A stretch of 64,000 nucleotides of DNA from Streptomyces sp. Edi2 (GCF_040253635.1 NZ_JBEJGX010000003.1:1984001-2048000), one strand, 5' to 3'. Positions 17,347 to 26,217 are shown, counted from the stretch's first letter. Notes: a model not told the origin generated them from the letters alone. Translations and numbers: made by a program.

Positions 17347-18266
17347 GCGGCCGGCTCCCCGACGGAGGCGGGAGCCTCGGCCCCCGGCCGTCCATCCACC
17401 GGGGTCTGCACCGCGGCGGCCCGCCCGGCCGGCTGCCAGCCCGGCCCGCGGAACACCCGCCCGGCGCGCTCGCGCCAACTGTCCGCGGCCCGTATGTCGC
17501 GCGCGATGGCGGCGTACTCATGGGTGGCCACCCGCAGCGGGTTGAAGGTTTTGATGTTCTTGGTGAGTCCGTAGACCGGCCGCTCGGTTTCGGCCACGAA
17601 CGAGCCGAACATCCGGTCCCAGATGATCAGGATCCCGCCGAAGTTGCGGTCCAGGTAGCCGCCCTGCGAGGCGTGGTGGACGCGGTGGTGGGAGGGGGTG
17701 TTGAGCACGAACTCGAAGGGCCGGGGCAGTTTGCCGATCCGCTCGGTGTGCACCCAGAACTGGTAGACGAGGTTGGCGCCGGAGGTGAAGGCGACCACGG
17801 CCGGATGGACGCCGAGCGCGATCATCGGGACGTAGAAGGGCCAGACGGTCCAGGTCGTCCAGGGCTGGCGCAGGGCGGTGCTGAGGTTGAACTTCTCGCT
17901 GGAGTGGTGCACCACGTGGCAGGCCCACAGGACGCGGATGACGTGGTGGCCGCGGTGCGACCAGTAGTAGAAGAAGTCCTGGGCGAGCTGCATCAGGGGC
18001 AGCGTCCACCACACCACGGGTATCCGCAGCGGGGTGAGCTCGTAGACCGCGGCGTAGATCGCCACGATGGGGATCTTCCACAGCGCGTCGAACACGAGGC
18101 TGCCCAGGCCCATGCCGACGCTGGTGGCAGCGTCCTTGGTCTCGTAGCCCTCCGCCTCCTCGTCGGGATGGAGGCGGTAGCTCACCATCTCGATCACGGC
18201 GAGCAGAACGAAGGCCGGTATGGACCACAACAGGACATCGGGCAGGTGCGGCATGTCCCGCACCAT
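17343..18266 (-). CDS. sterol desaturase / fatty acid hydroxylase superfamily protein
   Basis: This membrane protein of about 307 residues carries the three His clusters of the di-iron fatty-acid hydroxylase superfamily: S-H-R-G-H-H, H-V-V-H-H-S-S-E and S-H-H-R-V-H-H. Helices flank the clusters and the Pro/Ala-rich tail is cytosolic. Members hydroxylate or desaturate lipids with O2. The start was set at ATG 18266 (ATG 18254 is also possible). A much longer upstream extension reads through the divergent promoter and is rejected. It is divergent from the peptidase E gene across 120 bp. Confidence 0.87.
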   Translation of the reverse strand: MVRDMPHLPDVLLWSIPAFVLLAVIEMVSYRLHPDEEAEGYETKDAATSVGMGLGSLVFDALWKIPIVAIYAAVYELTPLRIPVVWWTLPLMQLAQDFFYYWSHRGHHVIRVLWACHVVHHSSEKFNLSTALRQPWTTWTVWPFYVPMIALGVHPAVVAFTSGANLVYQFWVHTERIGKLPRPFEFVLNTPSHHRVHHASQGGYLDRNFGGILIIWDRMFGSFVAETERPVYGLTKNIKTFNPLRVATHEYAAIARDIRAADSWRERAGRVFRGPGWQPAGRAAAVQTPVDGRPGAEAPASVGEPAA

Positions 18267-18386
18267 AAAGGTGTGGACGGCGGTGCCGCTAGGGGTTGTT
18301 ACTGAGAAGTATGTAAGACGTGCCGTCAGCTGCGTCGAGACGACGACCCGGCGACAGGTCCCCTCGACGACCGGAAGCGAGGCTCC

Positions 18387-19094
18387 ATGACCCGCACACC
18401 CACCATCGCCCTGCTCGGCGGCGGCTTCTCCGGCGACCCCGACACCCTGCTGGACGACTTCGTGCTGGAGACCGCCGGACGGCCCCGGCCGAAGGTCTGC
18501 TTCCTGCCGACCGCGAGCGGTGACGCACCGGGGTACATCGAGGGGTTCCACGCGGCGTTCGCCGGGCGCGGGTGGTGCGAACCGAGCCATCTGGAGCTGT
18601 TCCGGCGCACCGTGACCGATCTGCGGTCATTCGTCCTCGCCCAGGACATCGTCTACGTCGGCGGCGGCAACACCGCCAACCTGCTTGCCGTCTGGCGGGT
18701 GCACGGCCTGGACGCGATCCTGCGCGAGGCGTACGCGGCAGGGGTGCTGCTGTGCGGCATCAGCGCCGGGGCCTGCTGCTGGTTCGAGACCGCGTTCTCC
18801 GACTCCTTCGGGCCGCCCGTGCCGCTGGCCGACGGACTGGGACTGCTGCCGGGCAGCCTGTGCCCGCACTACGACGGCGAGCCGGAGCGCAGGCCCGGCT
18901 ACCTCGCAGCGGTCAACGACCGTGCGCTGCCCGCAGGCTGGGCGGTCGACGACGGCGCCACCGGGGTGTTCACCGACGGCCGCCTCACGGACGTCGTCAC
19001 CCGCAGACCGGGCGCCACGCTCCACCGGGTGAGCGTCGGCCGGGACGGCTCGGTCGAGGAGGTGGCGCAGACGGCGCGGCAGCTGGGGGCTTAG
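18387..19094 (+). CDS. pepE: peptidase E (alpha-aspartyl dipeptidase, S51)
   Basis: This 235-residue cytosolic hydrolase has the S51 nucleophile elbow G-I-S-A-G-A with S126, preceded by the Y-V-G-G-G-N-T-A-N-L-L motif. The expected catalytic His is in C-P-H-Y-D near residue 161. The family cleaves Asp-X dipeptides. It begins with A-L-L-G-G-G-F-S, usual for actinobacterial members. It is transcribed alone, divergent from the desaturase operon. Confidence 0.88.
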   Translation: MTRTPTIALLGGGFSGDPDTLLDDFVLETAGRPRPKVCFLPTASGDAPGYIEGFHAAFAGRGWCEPSHLELFRRTVTDLRSFVLAQDIVYVGGGNTANLLAVWRVHGLDAILREAYAAGVLLCGISAGACCWFETAFSDSFGPPVPLADGLGLLPGSLCPHYDGEPERRPGYLAAVNDRALPAGWAVDDGATGVFTDGRLTDVVTRRPGATLHRVSVGRDGSVEEVAQTARQLGA

Positions 19095-19325
19095 GGGGCG
19101 CCTTCCGGCTCTCCGTGGGCCTGCGGCGATCGAGAAGGAGCCCCCTTGGCGCCGGCGACCGGCTTCCGGCCCACCGTCAATTCCGCTGCCGGCCCCGGGA
19201 AGAGGGCCGGACCAGGGGGTGACCCCGCCTCCCGTCGTCCGTCCGCACGGCGGGCCCGCGGCGCATGGGGCGTGCGACTGCCCCGCGCGCCCCACGCCGG
19301 TTCGGTGGCTGTCAGTGGTGGCCCG

Positions 19326-19331
19326 TATCCT
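19326..19331 (+). promoter_or_regulatory. -10 box of a probable leaderless promoter for the exonuclease gene
   Basis: TATCCT ends 8 nt before the ATG at 19340, the usual distance from a -10 box to a transcription start. No ribosome binding site precedes the ATG. A leaderless mRNA is likely. Confidence 0.45.
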
Positions 19332-19339
19332 CAGTGACC

Positions 19340-20377
19340 ATGCTCGAAGACCGTATGGCAGCAGCCGACCCGATCGCGCCGAAGATCGGGCAGCAGCCGG
19401 GCCCGCAGACGCCGCCGGCTCCCTGGCCGTCCGCATACCCCGAGGGGTACGCGGTGGTCGACGTCGAGACCACCGGCCTGGCCCGCGACGACCGGATCAT
19501 CTCCGCCGCGGTGTACCAACTCGACGCACAGGGCGAGGTCCAGGACCACTGGTACACCCTCGTCAACCCGCAGCGGGACCCGGGGCCGGTCTGGATCCAC
19601 GGACTGACCAGCGCCGTGCTGGCCGATGCCCCGCTCTTCCCGGAGATCGTCCCGGAGCTGTCCCGGCGCCTGGCGGACCGGGTACTGGTCGCGCACAACG
19701 CCATGTTCGACTGGTCGATGATCGCCCGCGAGTACGCCCGCGCCGCGGCGACGGCACCGGTCCGGCAGCGGCTGTGCACCATCGCCCTGTCCAAGGAGCT
19801 GCGGCTCCCGCTGCCCAATCACAAGCTGGAATCCCTCGCCGCGCACTACGGCGTGGTGCAGGAGCGCGCCCACCACGCGCTGGACGACGCCCGGGTACTG
19901 GCCGAGGCGTTCCGTCCCGGTTTGCGGCGGGCCGCCCAGGAGAATCTGCGGCTTCCGCTGATGAGCTGTCAGCCGCTGACGGAGTGGTCGGACGCCCCCG
20001 CGCCCCGGCAGCACGCCACGGCCTCGGCGTACCGCCCCACGTCCTGGCGGCCCTCCCGTAAGCGCCCGGCGTGCCCGTACCCCAACCCGGGGCGCTACGA
20101 GGCGGGTGGCCGGCTCGTCCAGGGGATGCGGGTCGCCTTCTCCGGCGACACCTCCGTGGACCGCGAGTTGCTGGAGGACCGGGCCGTCGAGGCCGGGCTC
20201 CATGTCGCCACGAGCCTGTCCCGGCTGACCAGCCTGCTGGTGACCAACGACCCCGACGCCCGGACCTCCAAGACGGCCAAGGCCGCCTCGTACGGCACGG
20301 TCGTGGTCGATGAGGCGGCCTTCATGCAGCTGCTGCAGGATGTCGAGCCGGCGGCATCGGCGCCTGCGTCCGGGTGA
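19340..20377 (+). CDS. DEDDh 3'-5' exonuclease with C-terminal BRCT domain
   Basis: This 345-residue protein has an N-terminal DnaQ/epsilon-like exonuclease with D41-x-E43 in V-V-D-V-E-T-T-G, H-N-A-M-F-D-W for exo II, and H-H-A-L-D-D-A-R for exo III. A Pro-rich linker carrying W-R-P-S-R-K follows. A BRCT domain (about 260-335) has the R-V-A-F-S-G-D-T and L-V-T-N-D-P segments. It probably trims DNA ends during replication or repair. The start was chosen at ATG 19340 because the upstream extension is non-coding in composition and a -10 box sits just before it. Confidence 0.88.
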   Translation: MLEDRMAAADPIAPKIGQQPGPQTPPAPWPSAYPEGYAVVDVETTGLARDDRIISAAVYQLDAQGEVQDHWYTLVNPQRDPGPVWIHGLTSAVLADAPLFPEIVPELSRRLADRVLVAHNAMFDWSMIAREYARAAATAPVRQRLCTIALSKELRLPLPNHKLESLAAHYGVVQERAHHALDDARVLAEAFRPGLRRAAQENLRLPLMSCQPLTEWSDAPAPRQHATASAYRPTSWRPSRKRPACPYPNPGRYEAGGRLVQGMRVAFSGDTSVDRELLEDRAVEAGLHVATSLSRLTSLLVTNDPDARTSKTAKAASYGTVVVDEAAFMQLLQDVEPAASAPASG

Positions 20378-20440
20378 AGCCCGCCCAACACACCCGTCGG
20401 CACCTCGCCCCGCAGGGGCGCCGCCCGCACCCTGTGGCGC

Positions 20441-20674
20441 ATGGCACGTTGTGAGGTCTGCGGAAACGAATACGGCATGACATTCGAGGTGCACGCGCAG
20501 GGCGCGGTGCACGTGTTCGACTGTTTCGCCTGCGCCATCCACCGCATGGCGCCGATCTGTGAGCACTGCCGGTGCCAGATCATCGGCCAGGGCGTGGAAG
20601 CCGACGGGCAGTGGTACTGCGGTGCGCACTGCGCCCGGTCGGACGGGAGGGTGGGCATCGTCGACCGGGTCTGA
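20441..20674 (+). CDS. small cysteine-rich zinc-ribbon protein
   Basis: This 77-residue protein has C4/C7, C28/C31, C40/C43/C45 and C60/C64 plus His 34, enough for two treble-clef or ribbon-like zinc sites. It has no signal peptide or membrane helix. It begins M-A-R-C-E-V-C-G-N-E-Y. It may bind metal, nucleic acid or a protein partner; the function is unknown. It sits between the exonuclease and SURF1 genes on the same strand. Confidence 0.75.
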   Translation: MARCEVCGNEYGMTFEVHAQGAVHVFDCFACAIHRMAPICEHCRCQIIGQGVEADGQWYCGAHCARSDGRVGIVDRV

Positions 20675-20777
20675 GCCCGCCGGACCCGGCCGGGCGGCCG
20701 CCCGGCCGGACCCTCCCCCGGCCGTTACCGGGGACCCCGGATCGGAATGCGGCAAAGGCCCGGGTACCGTCGAAGCC

Positions 20778-21620
20778 GTGTACCGCTTCCTGTTGTCCCG
20801 GCAGTGGGTGATCCTCACCCTCGTGGCTCTCGTGCTGATCCCCGTCATGATCAAGCTGGGCTTCTGGCAGCTCCACCGCCATGAGCACAAGGTGGCGCAG
20901 AACCAGCTGATCGCGAGCAGCCTGGCCGCCAGGCCGGTCCCGGTCACCGAGCTGACCGCGCCCGGCCGGACCCTGCCCCACCACGACATGTGGCGCACGG
21001 TCACCGCCACCGGCACCTACGACACCGCGCACGAGGTCGTGGTCCGTCAGCGCACCGCCGCCGACGAGCAGAGCATCGGCTACTACGTACTGACCCCGCT
21101 GGTCCTCGGCGACGGCAGGGCCGTGCTGGTCAACCGCGGCTGGATCTCGGCGGGCAACGACCTCACCAAGTTCCCGGACGTCCCGGCCGCCCCCCGGGGC
21201 AAGATCACCGTGACCGGCCGGATGATGGCCGACGAGACCACCGCCTTCAGCGGCATCAAGGACACCAAGGGCCTGCCCGCCCGCCAGATCATGCTGATCA
21301 ACAGCAAGGAGCAGGCGAAGCGGGTCGGCCGGCCGCTGCTCGGCGGCTATATCGAGCAGACCGGGCCCAAGCCGCCCGGCGGCAAGCCGGAGCTGGTCCC
21401 CGAGCCGGACCACGACTCCATCGGGCCGCACATGGCGTATGCGGTCCAGTGGTGGCTGTTCGCGGCCGCGGTGCCGGTCGGCTGGGTGATCCTGGTCCGC
21501 CGTGAGCGCCGCGACCGGGTGGAGGCCGCGGCCAAGGAGGCAGCCGGGGCCGCACCGGACCCGGAGGCTCCCGAGGCTCCGGAGACCGACGACACGGCGC
21601 CGGTGCCGGCCAGGTCGTAG
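20778..21620 (+). CDS. SURF1-family cytochrome oxidase assembly protein
   Basis: From GTG 20778 this 280-residue protein has an N-terminal membrane helix (about 8-27), then G-F-W-Q-L-H-R-H-E-H-K. An extracytoplasmic domain with V-T-A-T-G-T-Y and L-V-N-R-G-W-I (both SURF1 signatures) follows. A second helix lies near residues 219-238 after H-M-A-Y-A-V-Q-W-W-L-F. The Ala/Pro/Glu-rich tail is cytosolic. SURF1 helps insert heme into the aa3 oxidase. In-frame sequence upstream of the GTG is Pro/Gly-rich and not counted. Confidence 0.9.
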   Translation: MYRFLLSRQWVILTLVALVLIPVMIKLGFWQLHRHEHKVAQNQLIASSLAARPVPVTELTAPGRTLPHHDMWRTVTATGTYDTAHEVVVRQRTAADEQSIGYYVLTPLVLGDGRAVLVNRGWISAGNDLTKFPDVPAAPRGKITVTGRMMADETTAFSGIKDTKGLPARQIMLINSKEQAKRVGRPLLGGYIEQTGPKPPGGKPELVPEPDHDSIGPHMAYAVQWWLFAAAVPVGWVILVRRERRDRVEAAAKEAAGAAPDPEAPEAPETDDTAPVPARS

Positions 21621-21674
21621 CCCGTACAGCCGCCCCAGCGCGTGGCGCCCCCGCCGCAGGGGAAAAGGCGCTGA

Positions 21675-23459
21675 GTGCACCCACATATCGAGGACTATGC
21701 GCTCATCGGCGATCTGCAGACCGCCGCTCTCGTCGGCCGCGACGGCTCCATCGACTGGCTGTGCCTGCCCCGCTTCGACTCCGGGGCCTGCTTCGCCGCG
21801 CTCCTGGGCCACAAGGACAACGGCCACTGGCGGCTGTCCCCCCGCGCCTCCGAGGCCCGCGCGGTGCGCTCCTACCGCGGTGATTCGCTGATCCTGGACA
21901 CAGTGTGGGAGACCCCGACGGGCAGCGTCCGGGTCATCGACTTCATGCCGCAGCGCGACCGGCAGCCCGATGTCGTACGGATCGTCGAGGGCCTGAGCGG
22001 CAGCGTCGAGATGCGGGGGGTGCTGCGGCTGCGGTTCGACTACGGGCGGGCGGTGCCCTGGGTGCGGGCCACCGAGGGCTGCCGGGTCGCGGTCGCCGGG
22101 CCGGACTCGGTATGGCTGCGCACCCCGGAACGGAGCACCACCTACGGCAAGGACTTCAGCACCCGCTCGGACTTCACCGTCGCCGCGGGCGAACGCACCG
22201 CGTTCGTACTGACCTGGCACCCCTCGCACGAGCCCCGGCCGGTGCAGATCGACCCGTTCGAGGCGCTTCAGGACACCCTGGACGACTGGCACACCTGGTC
22301 CGGGCGCTGCCGCTACCAAGGCCCCTACCGCGAGGCCGTGATGCGCTCGCTGATCACCCTCAAGGCGCTCACCTACGGGCCCACCGGCGGCATCGTCGCG
22401 GCCCCCACCACCTCGCTGCCCGAGGAGCTGGGCGGGGTACGCAACTGGGACTACCGCTACTGCTGGCTGCGCGACGCCAGCCTCACCCTGAACTCGCTGC
22501 TCTCCGCCGGATATCTGGAGGAGGCCGGTGCCTGGCGGGACTGGCTGCTGCGTGCGGTGGCCGGTGCCCCCGACGATCTGCAGATCATGTACGGGCTGGC
22601 GGGTGAGCGGCGGCTGCCGGAGGCCGAGCTGCCGTGGCTGTCCGGATACGCCGACTCCGTGCCCGTACGCATCGGCAACGCCGCCGTCGAACAGCGTCAG
22701 CTCGACGTCTACGGCGAAGTGCTCGACTCCTTCCACATCGCGCGCACGGCCGGGCTGCCGTCGGAGCCGCACGCCTGGAGCATCCAGCGCGCGCTGGTCG
22801 ACTATCTGGAGTCCGCCTGGCGCGACCCCGACGAGGGGCTGTGGGAGATCCGCGGGCCGCGCCGGCACTTTGTGCACTCCAAGGTCATGGCCTGGGTGGC
22901 GGCCGACCGTGTGGTGTGGGCGCTGGAGGCCAATCCGAAGCTGGGCGGGGACGTCGGCCGCTGGCGGGCGATGCGCGACGAGGTGCACCGGGAGGTGTGC
23001 GAGCGGGGCTATGACGCCGACCGCGGCACCTTCACCCAGTTCTACGGGTCCGCGGAACTGGACGCGGCGACCCTGCTGATCCCCCGGGTCGGCTTTCTGC
23101 CGGGTGACGACCCGCGGGTCGCCGGCACCGTCGAGACGGTACGCAGGGAGCTGAGCCACGGCGGTCTGGTGCGCCGCTACAGCACCGAGGGCGGCTCGGT
23201 CGACGGGCTGCCCGGCGACGAGGGCACCTTCCTGGCCTGCTCGTTCTGGCTCGTCGACGCACTGCGGATGAGCGGACGGCGGCACGAGGCCCGGGAGATG
23301 TTCGAGCGGCTGCTGGACCTGCGCAACGATGTGGGGCTGCTCTCCGAGGAGTACGACCCGGTGGCCGGCCGCCAGCTGGGCAACTATCCGCAGGCGTTCA
23401 GCCATATCGGTCTGGTGGGGACCGCCTTCGGGCTGCAGGACGGGGCGGGGGCAGACTAG
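21675..23459 (+). CDS. GH15-family glucoamylase/trehalase-like glycoside hydrolase
   Basis: This 594-residue cytosolic protein starts at GTG 21675. An N-terminal beta-sandwich (about 1-215) begins Y-A-L-I-G-D-L-Q-T-A-A-L-V and includes D-G-S-I-D-W-L-C-L-P-R. The (alpha/alpha)6 barrel contains N-W-D-Y-R-Y-C-W-L-R-D-A. The probable general acid is E391 (D-E-G-L-W-E) and the general base is E558 or E559 (L-L-S-E-E-Y-D-P). Mycobacterial homologues of this architecture are trehalases; others act on alpha-glucans. Trehalase is the first guess, since trehalose is a storage and stress sugar in Streptomyces. The SDR gene follows after 4 nt. Confidence 0.9.
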   Translation: MHPHIEDYALIGDLQTAALVGRDGSIDWLCLPRFDSGACFAALLGHKDNGHWRLSPRASEARAVRSYRGDSLILDTVWETPTGSVRVIDFMPQRDRQPDVVRIVEGLSGSVEMRGVLRLRFDYGRAVPWVRATEGCRVAVAGPDSVWLRTPERSTTYGKDFSTRSDFTVAAGERTAFVLTWHPSHEPRPVQIDPFEALQDTLDDWHTWSGRCRYQGPYREAVMRSLITLKALTYGPTGGIVAAPTTSLPEELGGVRNWDYRYCWLRDASLTLNSLLSAGYLEEAGAWRDWLLRAVAGAPDDLQIMYGLAGERRLPEAELPWLSGYADSVPVRIGNAAVEQRQLDVYGEVLDSFHIARTAGLPSEPHAWSIQRALVDYLESAWRDPDEGLWEIRGPRRHFVHSKVMAWVAADRVVWALEANPKLGGDVGRWRAMRDEVHREVCERGYDADRGTFTQFYGSAELDAATLLIPRVGFLPGDDPRVAGTVETVRRELSHGGLVRRYSTEGGSVDGLPGDEGTFLACSFWLVDALRMSGRRHEAREMFERLLDLRNDVGLLSEEYDPVAGRQLGNYPQAFSHIGLVGTAFGLQDGAGAD

Positions 23460-23463
23460 GGCC

Positions 23464-24219
23464 ATGGATCTTGGACTCACCGACCGGACGTACCTCGTCA
23501 CCGGGGCGACCCGCGGCCTCGGCTTCGCCACCGCCCGTGAACTGGTCGCCGACGGCGCCAACGTCGTCCTCACCGGACGCACCGAGGAGAGCGCCGCCGC
23601 GGCCGCCGCCTCGCTCGGCGAACGCGCCCTGGGGGTGGCGGCCGACAACGCCGACCCGGAGGGCCCGGACCGCCTGGTGGCCGCGGCCCGGGAGCGCTTC
23701 GGCCGCCTGGACGGCGTGCTGATCAGTGTGGGCGGCCCGCCGCCCGGCGGCGCCCTCGACAACACCGACGACCAGTGGCGGCAGGCCTTCGAGTCGGTCT
23801 TCCTCGGCGCGGTACGGCTGGCCCGCACGGCCGCCGCCGAGCTGGCGGAGGGCGGTGTGATCGGCTTTGTGCTGTCCGGCTCGGTACATGAGCCGATCCC
23901 CGGGCTGACCGTCTCCAACGGGCTCCGCCCCGGCCTCGCCGGCTTCGCCAAGTCGCTCTCGGTCGAGCTCGGCCCGCGCGGCATCCGGGTCCTCGGCGTG
24001 CTGCCGGGACGGATCGCCACCGACCGGATGACCCAGCTCGACGCGCTCTCCGGCGACCCGGAGGGCACCCGCGCCCGTAACTCCGCGGCGATCCCGCTGG
24101 GCCGCTACGGCACCCCGGAGGAGTTCGGGCGGACCGCGGCGTTCCTGCTGTCGCCGGCCGCGTCGTATGTCACCGGGGTGATGGTGCCGGTGGACGGCGG
24201 GGCCCGGCACGGCTTCTGA
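23464..24219 (+). CDS. short-chain dehydrogenase/reductase-like protein with degenerate catalytic site
   Basis: This 251-residue protein has the Rossmann cofactor motif T-G-A-T-R-G-L-G (residues 13-20) and the C-terminal P-V-D-G-G-A. The catalytic Y-x-x-x-K expected at 151-155 reads S-N-G-L-R, so both the Tyr and the Lys are replaced, although Ser 138/140 is present. The rest of the fold, including R-I-A-T-D-R-M after strand 6, is normal. It may bind NAD(P) without classical SDR catalysis, or use another proton donor. The ATG at 23464 is 4 nt after the GH15 stop, so the two are probably co-translated. Confidence 0.85.
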   Translation: MDLGLTDRTYLVTGATRGLGFATARELVADGANVVLTGRTEESAAAAAASLGERALGVAADNADPEGPDRLVAAARERFGRLDGVLISVGGPPPGGALDNTDDQWRQAFESVFLGAVRLARTAAAELAEGGVIGFVLSGSVHEPIPGLTVSNGLRPGLAGFAKSLSVELGPRGIRVLGVLPGRIATDRMTQLDALSGDPEGTRARNSAAIPLGRYGTPEEFGRTAAFLLSPAASYVTGVMVPVDGGARHGF

Positions 24220-24309
24220 CGGGGAGCCCGCCGGGCGGCCGGGCCGGGGACGCCTCATGAGGACCGGACCGGCACGCTCGGCAGGAATCGCCCCGGCCGA
24301 CCCGCCACC

Positions 24310-24915
24310 CTAACTGACCCGCTCGGGCCGGTGCTTGACCGCGCGCAGCCGGACGTCCCCCGGCAGCCGGCCGAGCCCGGCCGAGCTGCGGGCGTGGGTC
24401 ACCGCCTCGTCCGACAGCCGGCGGACCACGGTTCCCGGATCGGCGTGCGGGGCGAGGGACAGCAGGGCCCGGATCCGCGGTTCGCTCCGGCGGCCGGTCA
24501 GCAGCACCCCGGCCCGGTCGACGCCCTCCAGCGACTCGGTCTCGGCCGCGAGGACGCTCTCCAGCGCCCGGCCGCGCAGGGTGGCGCCCTCGCCGTCGCC
24601 GCTGTCGACGAGGATCTCGTTCAGCCGGCGCCGCCGCAGCTGGGACAGCAGCCACCACAGCATCAGCAGCACGAAGACGGCCAGGACGGCGATCACCGCG
24701 GGCCAGAACCAGCCGTGGCCGGTCCAGCGGGTGCGCTGGTGCGCGGAGAGCAGTACGTCGCCGGGGCGGGACCAGGGCCAGTGGGCGGGCAGGCGCACCC
24801 GCCATCTCGCGGGGAGGTCCAGGCCGCCGAACAGCACCAGGCCACCGGTGCCCAGCAGCACCACGCCGGTCACACCGAGCAGTACCCGGTTGACCGTTCT
24901 GCCGACCCTGCGCAT
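24310..24915 (-). CDS. amaP: alkaline-shock-response membrane anchor protein AmaP
   Basis: This 201-residue protein has two membrane helices (about 10-32 and 69-91) and a cytosolic domain with L-R-G-R-A-L-E-S-V-L-A and G-V-D-R-A-G-V-L-L-T-G-R-R, as in actinobacterial AmaP proteins. AmaP-type proteins tether Asp23-like proteins to the membrane. It is the last gene of the minus-strand envelope-stress operon, 7 nt after the DUF6286 gene. Confidence 0.85.
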   Translation of the reverse strand: MRRVGRTVNRVLLGVTGVVLLGTGGLVLFGGLDLPARWRVRLPAHWPWSRPGDVLLSAHQRTRWTGHGWFWPAVIAVLAVFVLLMLWWLLSQLRRRRLNEILVDSGDGEGATLRGRALESVLAAETESLEGVDRAGVLLTGRRSEPRIRALLSLAPHADPGTVVRRLSDEAVTHARSSAGLGRLPGDVRLRAVKHRPERVS

Positions 24916-24922
24916 CGCTGCC

Positions 24923-25588
24923 TCATCCCTTCTTCGGGCGCCGGACGTGCAAGGTCAGGCCGATCCGGTGCGCCAGCCCCAGCTGCCGCAGGCCCTCGCC
25001 CAGCGCGATGTCGAGGTCGGCGCGGACCTCCTCCAGCTCACGGAAGTGCGAGACGGCGTGCGCCTTCGCCTTGCGGCGGCCGACCTTCATCCGTACGGAC
25101 TGGACGCCAGCCACCTCCATGGCACGGTCGCGCAGCACCAGCGCGGCGGCGGCCCGGTCCAGCCCGGCCCGGAGGTCCGGCGCCGTCGGCCGCATCGGCA
25201 GCACCTGGCGCAGCCCGGGGGTGAGCGCCAGCACGATCAGCCAGATGCCGAGCACCAGCGCGAGAGCGGCGGCGGCCAGCACCCAGGGGTTGTCGAGGTG
25301 AAGGGTGGCCAGTTCGCGGGCGAGCCACCGGCGCCAGGCCATCGCGGGGTGGTGGGCGCGCACCGCGACCACGTCGTAGAGCAGCAGTCCGGCGGCGGCC
25401 AGCAGCACCAGCGCGACCACCGCGGCCGGCACCCGGCGGGCCGACCAGAAGCGCCCGCTGCGGCCGTCGTCCGCCCGGTCCGTCGCGGCCGGGTCCGGGG
25501 TGGGCCCGTTCCGCTCGTCCGCGGCGTCGGGCGTCTTGTCGAGGGTGGGCATCCGCCGGGTGTCCGGCTGCTCCGCGTCGTCGCTCAT
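24923..25588 (-). CDS. DUF6286-type membrane protein of the Asp23 operon
   Basis: This 221-residue protein starts at ATG 25588, overlapping the upstream stop by 4 nt. The first 55 residues are acidic and Pro-rich. Two helices (about 60-80 and 105-130) follow. The C-terminal domain has S-V-R-M-K-V-G-R-R-K-A-K-A-H and G-L-T-L-H-V-R-R-P-K-K, typical of DUF6286. Function is unknown; genomic linkage to Asp23/AmaP genes is the main clue. Confidence 0.8.
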   Translation of the reverse strand: MSDDAEQPDTRRMPTLDKTPDAADERNGPTPDPAATDRADDGRSGRFWSARRVPAAVVALVLLAAAGLLLYDVVAVRAHHPAMAWRRWLARELATLHLDNPWVLAAAALALVLGIWLIVLALTPGLRQVLPMRPTAPDLRAGLDRAAAALVLRDRAMEVAGVQSVRMKVGRRKAKAHAVSHFRELEEVRADLDIALGEGLRQLGLAHRIGLTLHVRRPKKG

Positions 25589-25977
25589 CGCACCCTCCCG
25601 CGGCCCGCCCGCTCCTGCAGCGGGGAGTGCAGCCGCTCGACCTCCACGGCGACCTCGGGCACCTCCATGCTCGCCAACGCCTTGACCTGCTCGGTGACGT
25701 GACGGCGTACCACCCGGCACTGGGCGCCGATGTCGGAGGGGTAGCCCAGCTCCACGGCGATCCGCACCCGCGCCTCGCCGAAGTGCCGGCGGTCATCGCG
25801 CCGGTGCACCGTCACCGTCGCATGGGCCTGGGTGCGGGCCTGCGGGGACTCCCGGCGCAGCGCCTCCCTGGCCGCCCGTGCGGCGATCTTCGCCACCACC
25901 CGGTCCGCGATGCTGGTCGCGCCCCGCTCACCCGCCGCCACGGTGGCGGCAGCGGCGGCCGGGGACACCGTCGCCAC
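25585..25977 (-). CDS. Asp23/Gls24-like protein
   Basis: This 130-residue protein has the shortened Asp23 fold: I-A-D-R-V-V-A-K-I-A-A-R-A-A-R-E-A-L near the start, a beta segment E-A-R-V-R-I-A-V-E-L-G-Y, then Q-V-K-A-L-A-S-M-E-V-P-E-V-A-V-E-V. The GTG start at 25977 lies 6 nt after the small membrane gene. It is probably a cytosolic partner of the full-length Asp23 protein encoded upstream. Confidence 0.8.
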   Translation of the reverse strand: MATVSPAAAAATVAAGERGATSIADRVVAKIAARAAREALRRESPQARTQAHATVTVHRRDDRRHFGEARVRIAVELGYPSDIGAQCRVVRRHVTEQVKALASMEVPEVAVEVERLHSPLQERAGRGRVR

Positions 25978-25983
25978 CCGGCT

Positions 25984-26181
25984 TCACCGCCGCCGTTCGT
26001 CGCGGTCGCCGCGGCGCGGACGGAAGAAATCGCCGGCCTCCAGATCCCCGTCCAGGAGTCTGCCGGCCACGAAGCCGATGGCGCCCAGCGCCGCCACGAG
26101 TACGAAGGCGCCGAAGCCGCCGAAGTATCCGGCGAAGCCCAGCGCCATGCCGGCCAAGAGGCCGACCACGGCCATGCTCAT
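25984..26181 (-). CDS. small two-helix membrane protein
   Basis: This 65-residue protein has two glycine-rich membrane helices (about 3-21 and 24-41) and a charged tail rich in Arg and Asp. It lies between the two Asp23-like genes. In Firmicutes such operons often include a DUF2273 two-helix protein at this place, and this could be the functional equivalent. The spacing to its neighbours (6 and 36 nt) supports one transcript. Confidence 0.75.
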   Translation of the reverse strand: MSMAVVGLLAGMALGFAGYFGGFGAFVLVAALGAIGFVAGRLLDGDLEAGDFFRPRRGDRDERRR

Positions 26182-26217
26182 CGTGCGCTCCTTCGCTACC
26201 GCTCCGGACGGGCCCGG

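Noticed and set aside
14831..17521. An 896-codon minus-strand frame and several plus-strand frames over 14.8-17.6 kb
   Set aside because: They overlap the MerR fusion, lysoplasmalogenase and desaturase genes in other frames and have shadow-type composition.
20580..24068. A 1162-codon open frame on the minus strand
   Set aside because: It lies antisense to SURF1, GH15 and the SDR, all with clear family motifs. Long antisense frames are common in very high-GC DNA and its translation is low-complexity Pro/Arg/Gly/His.
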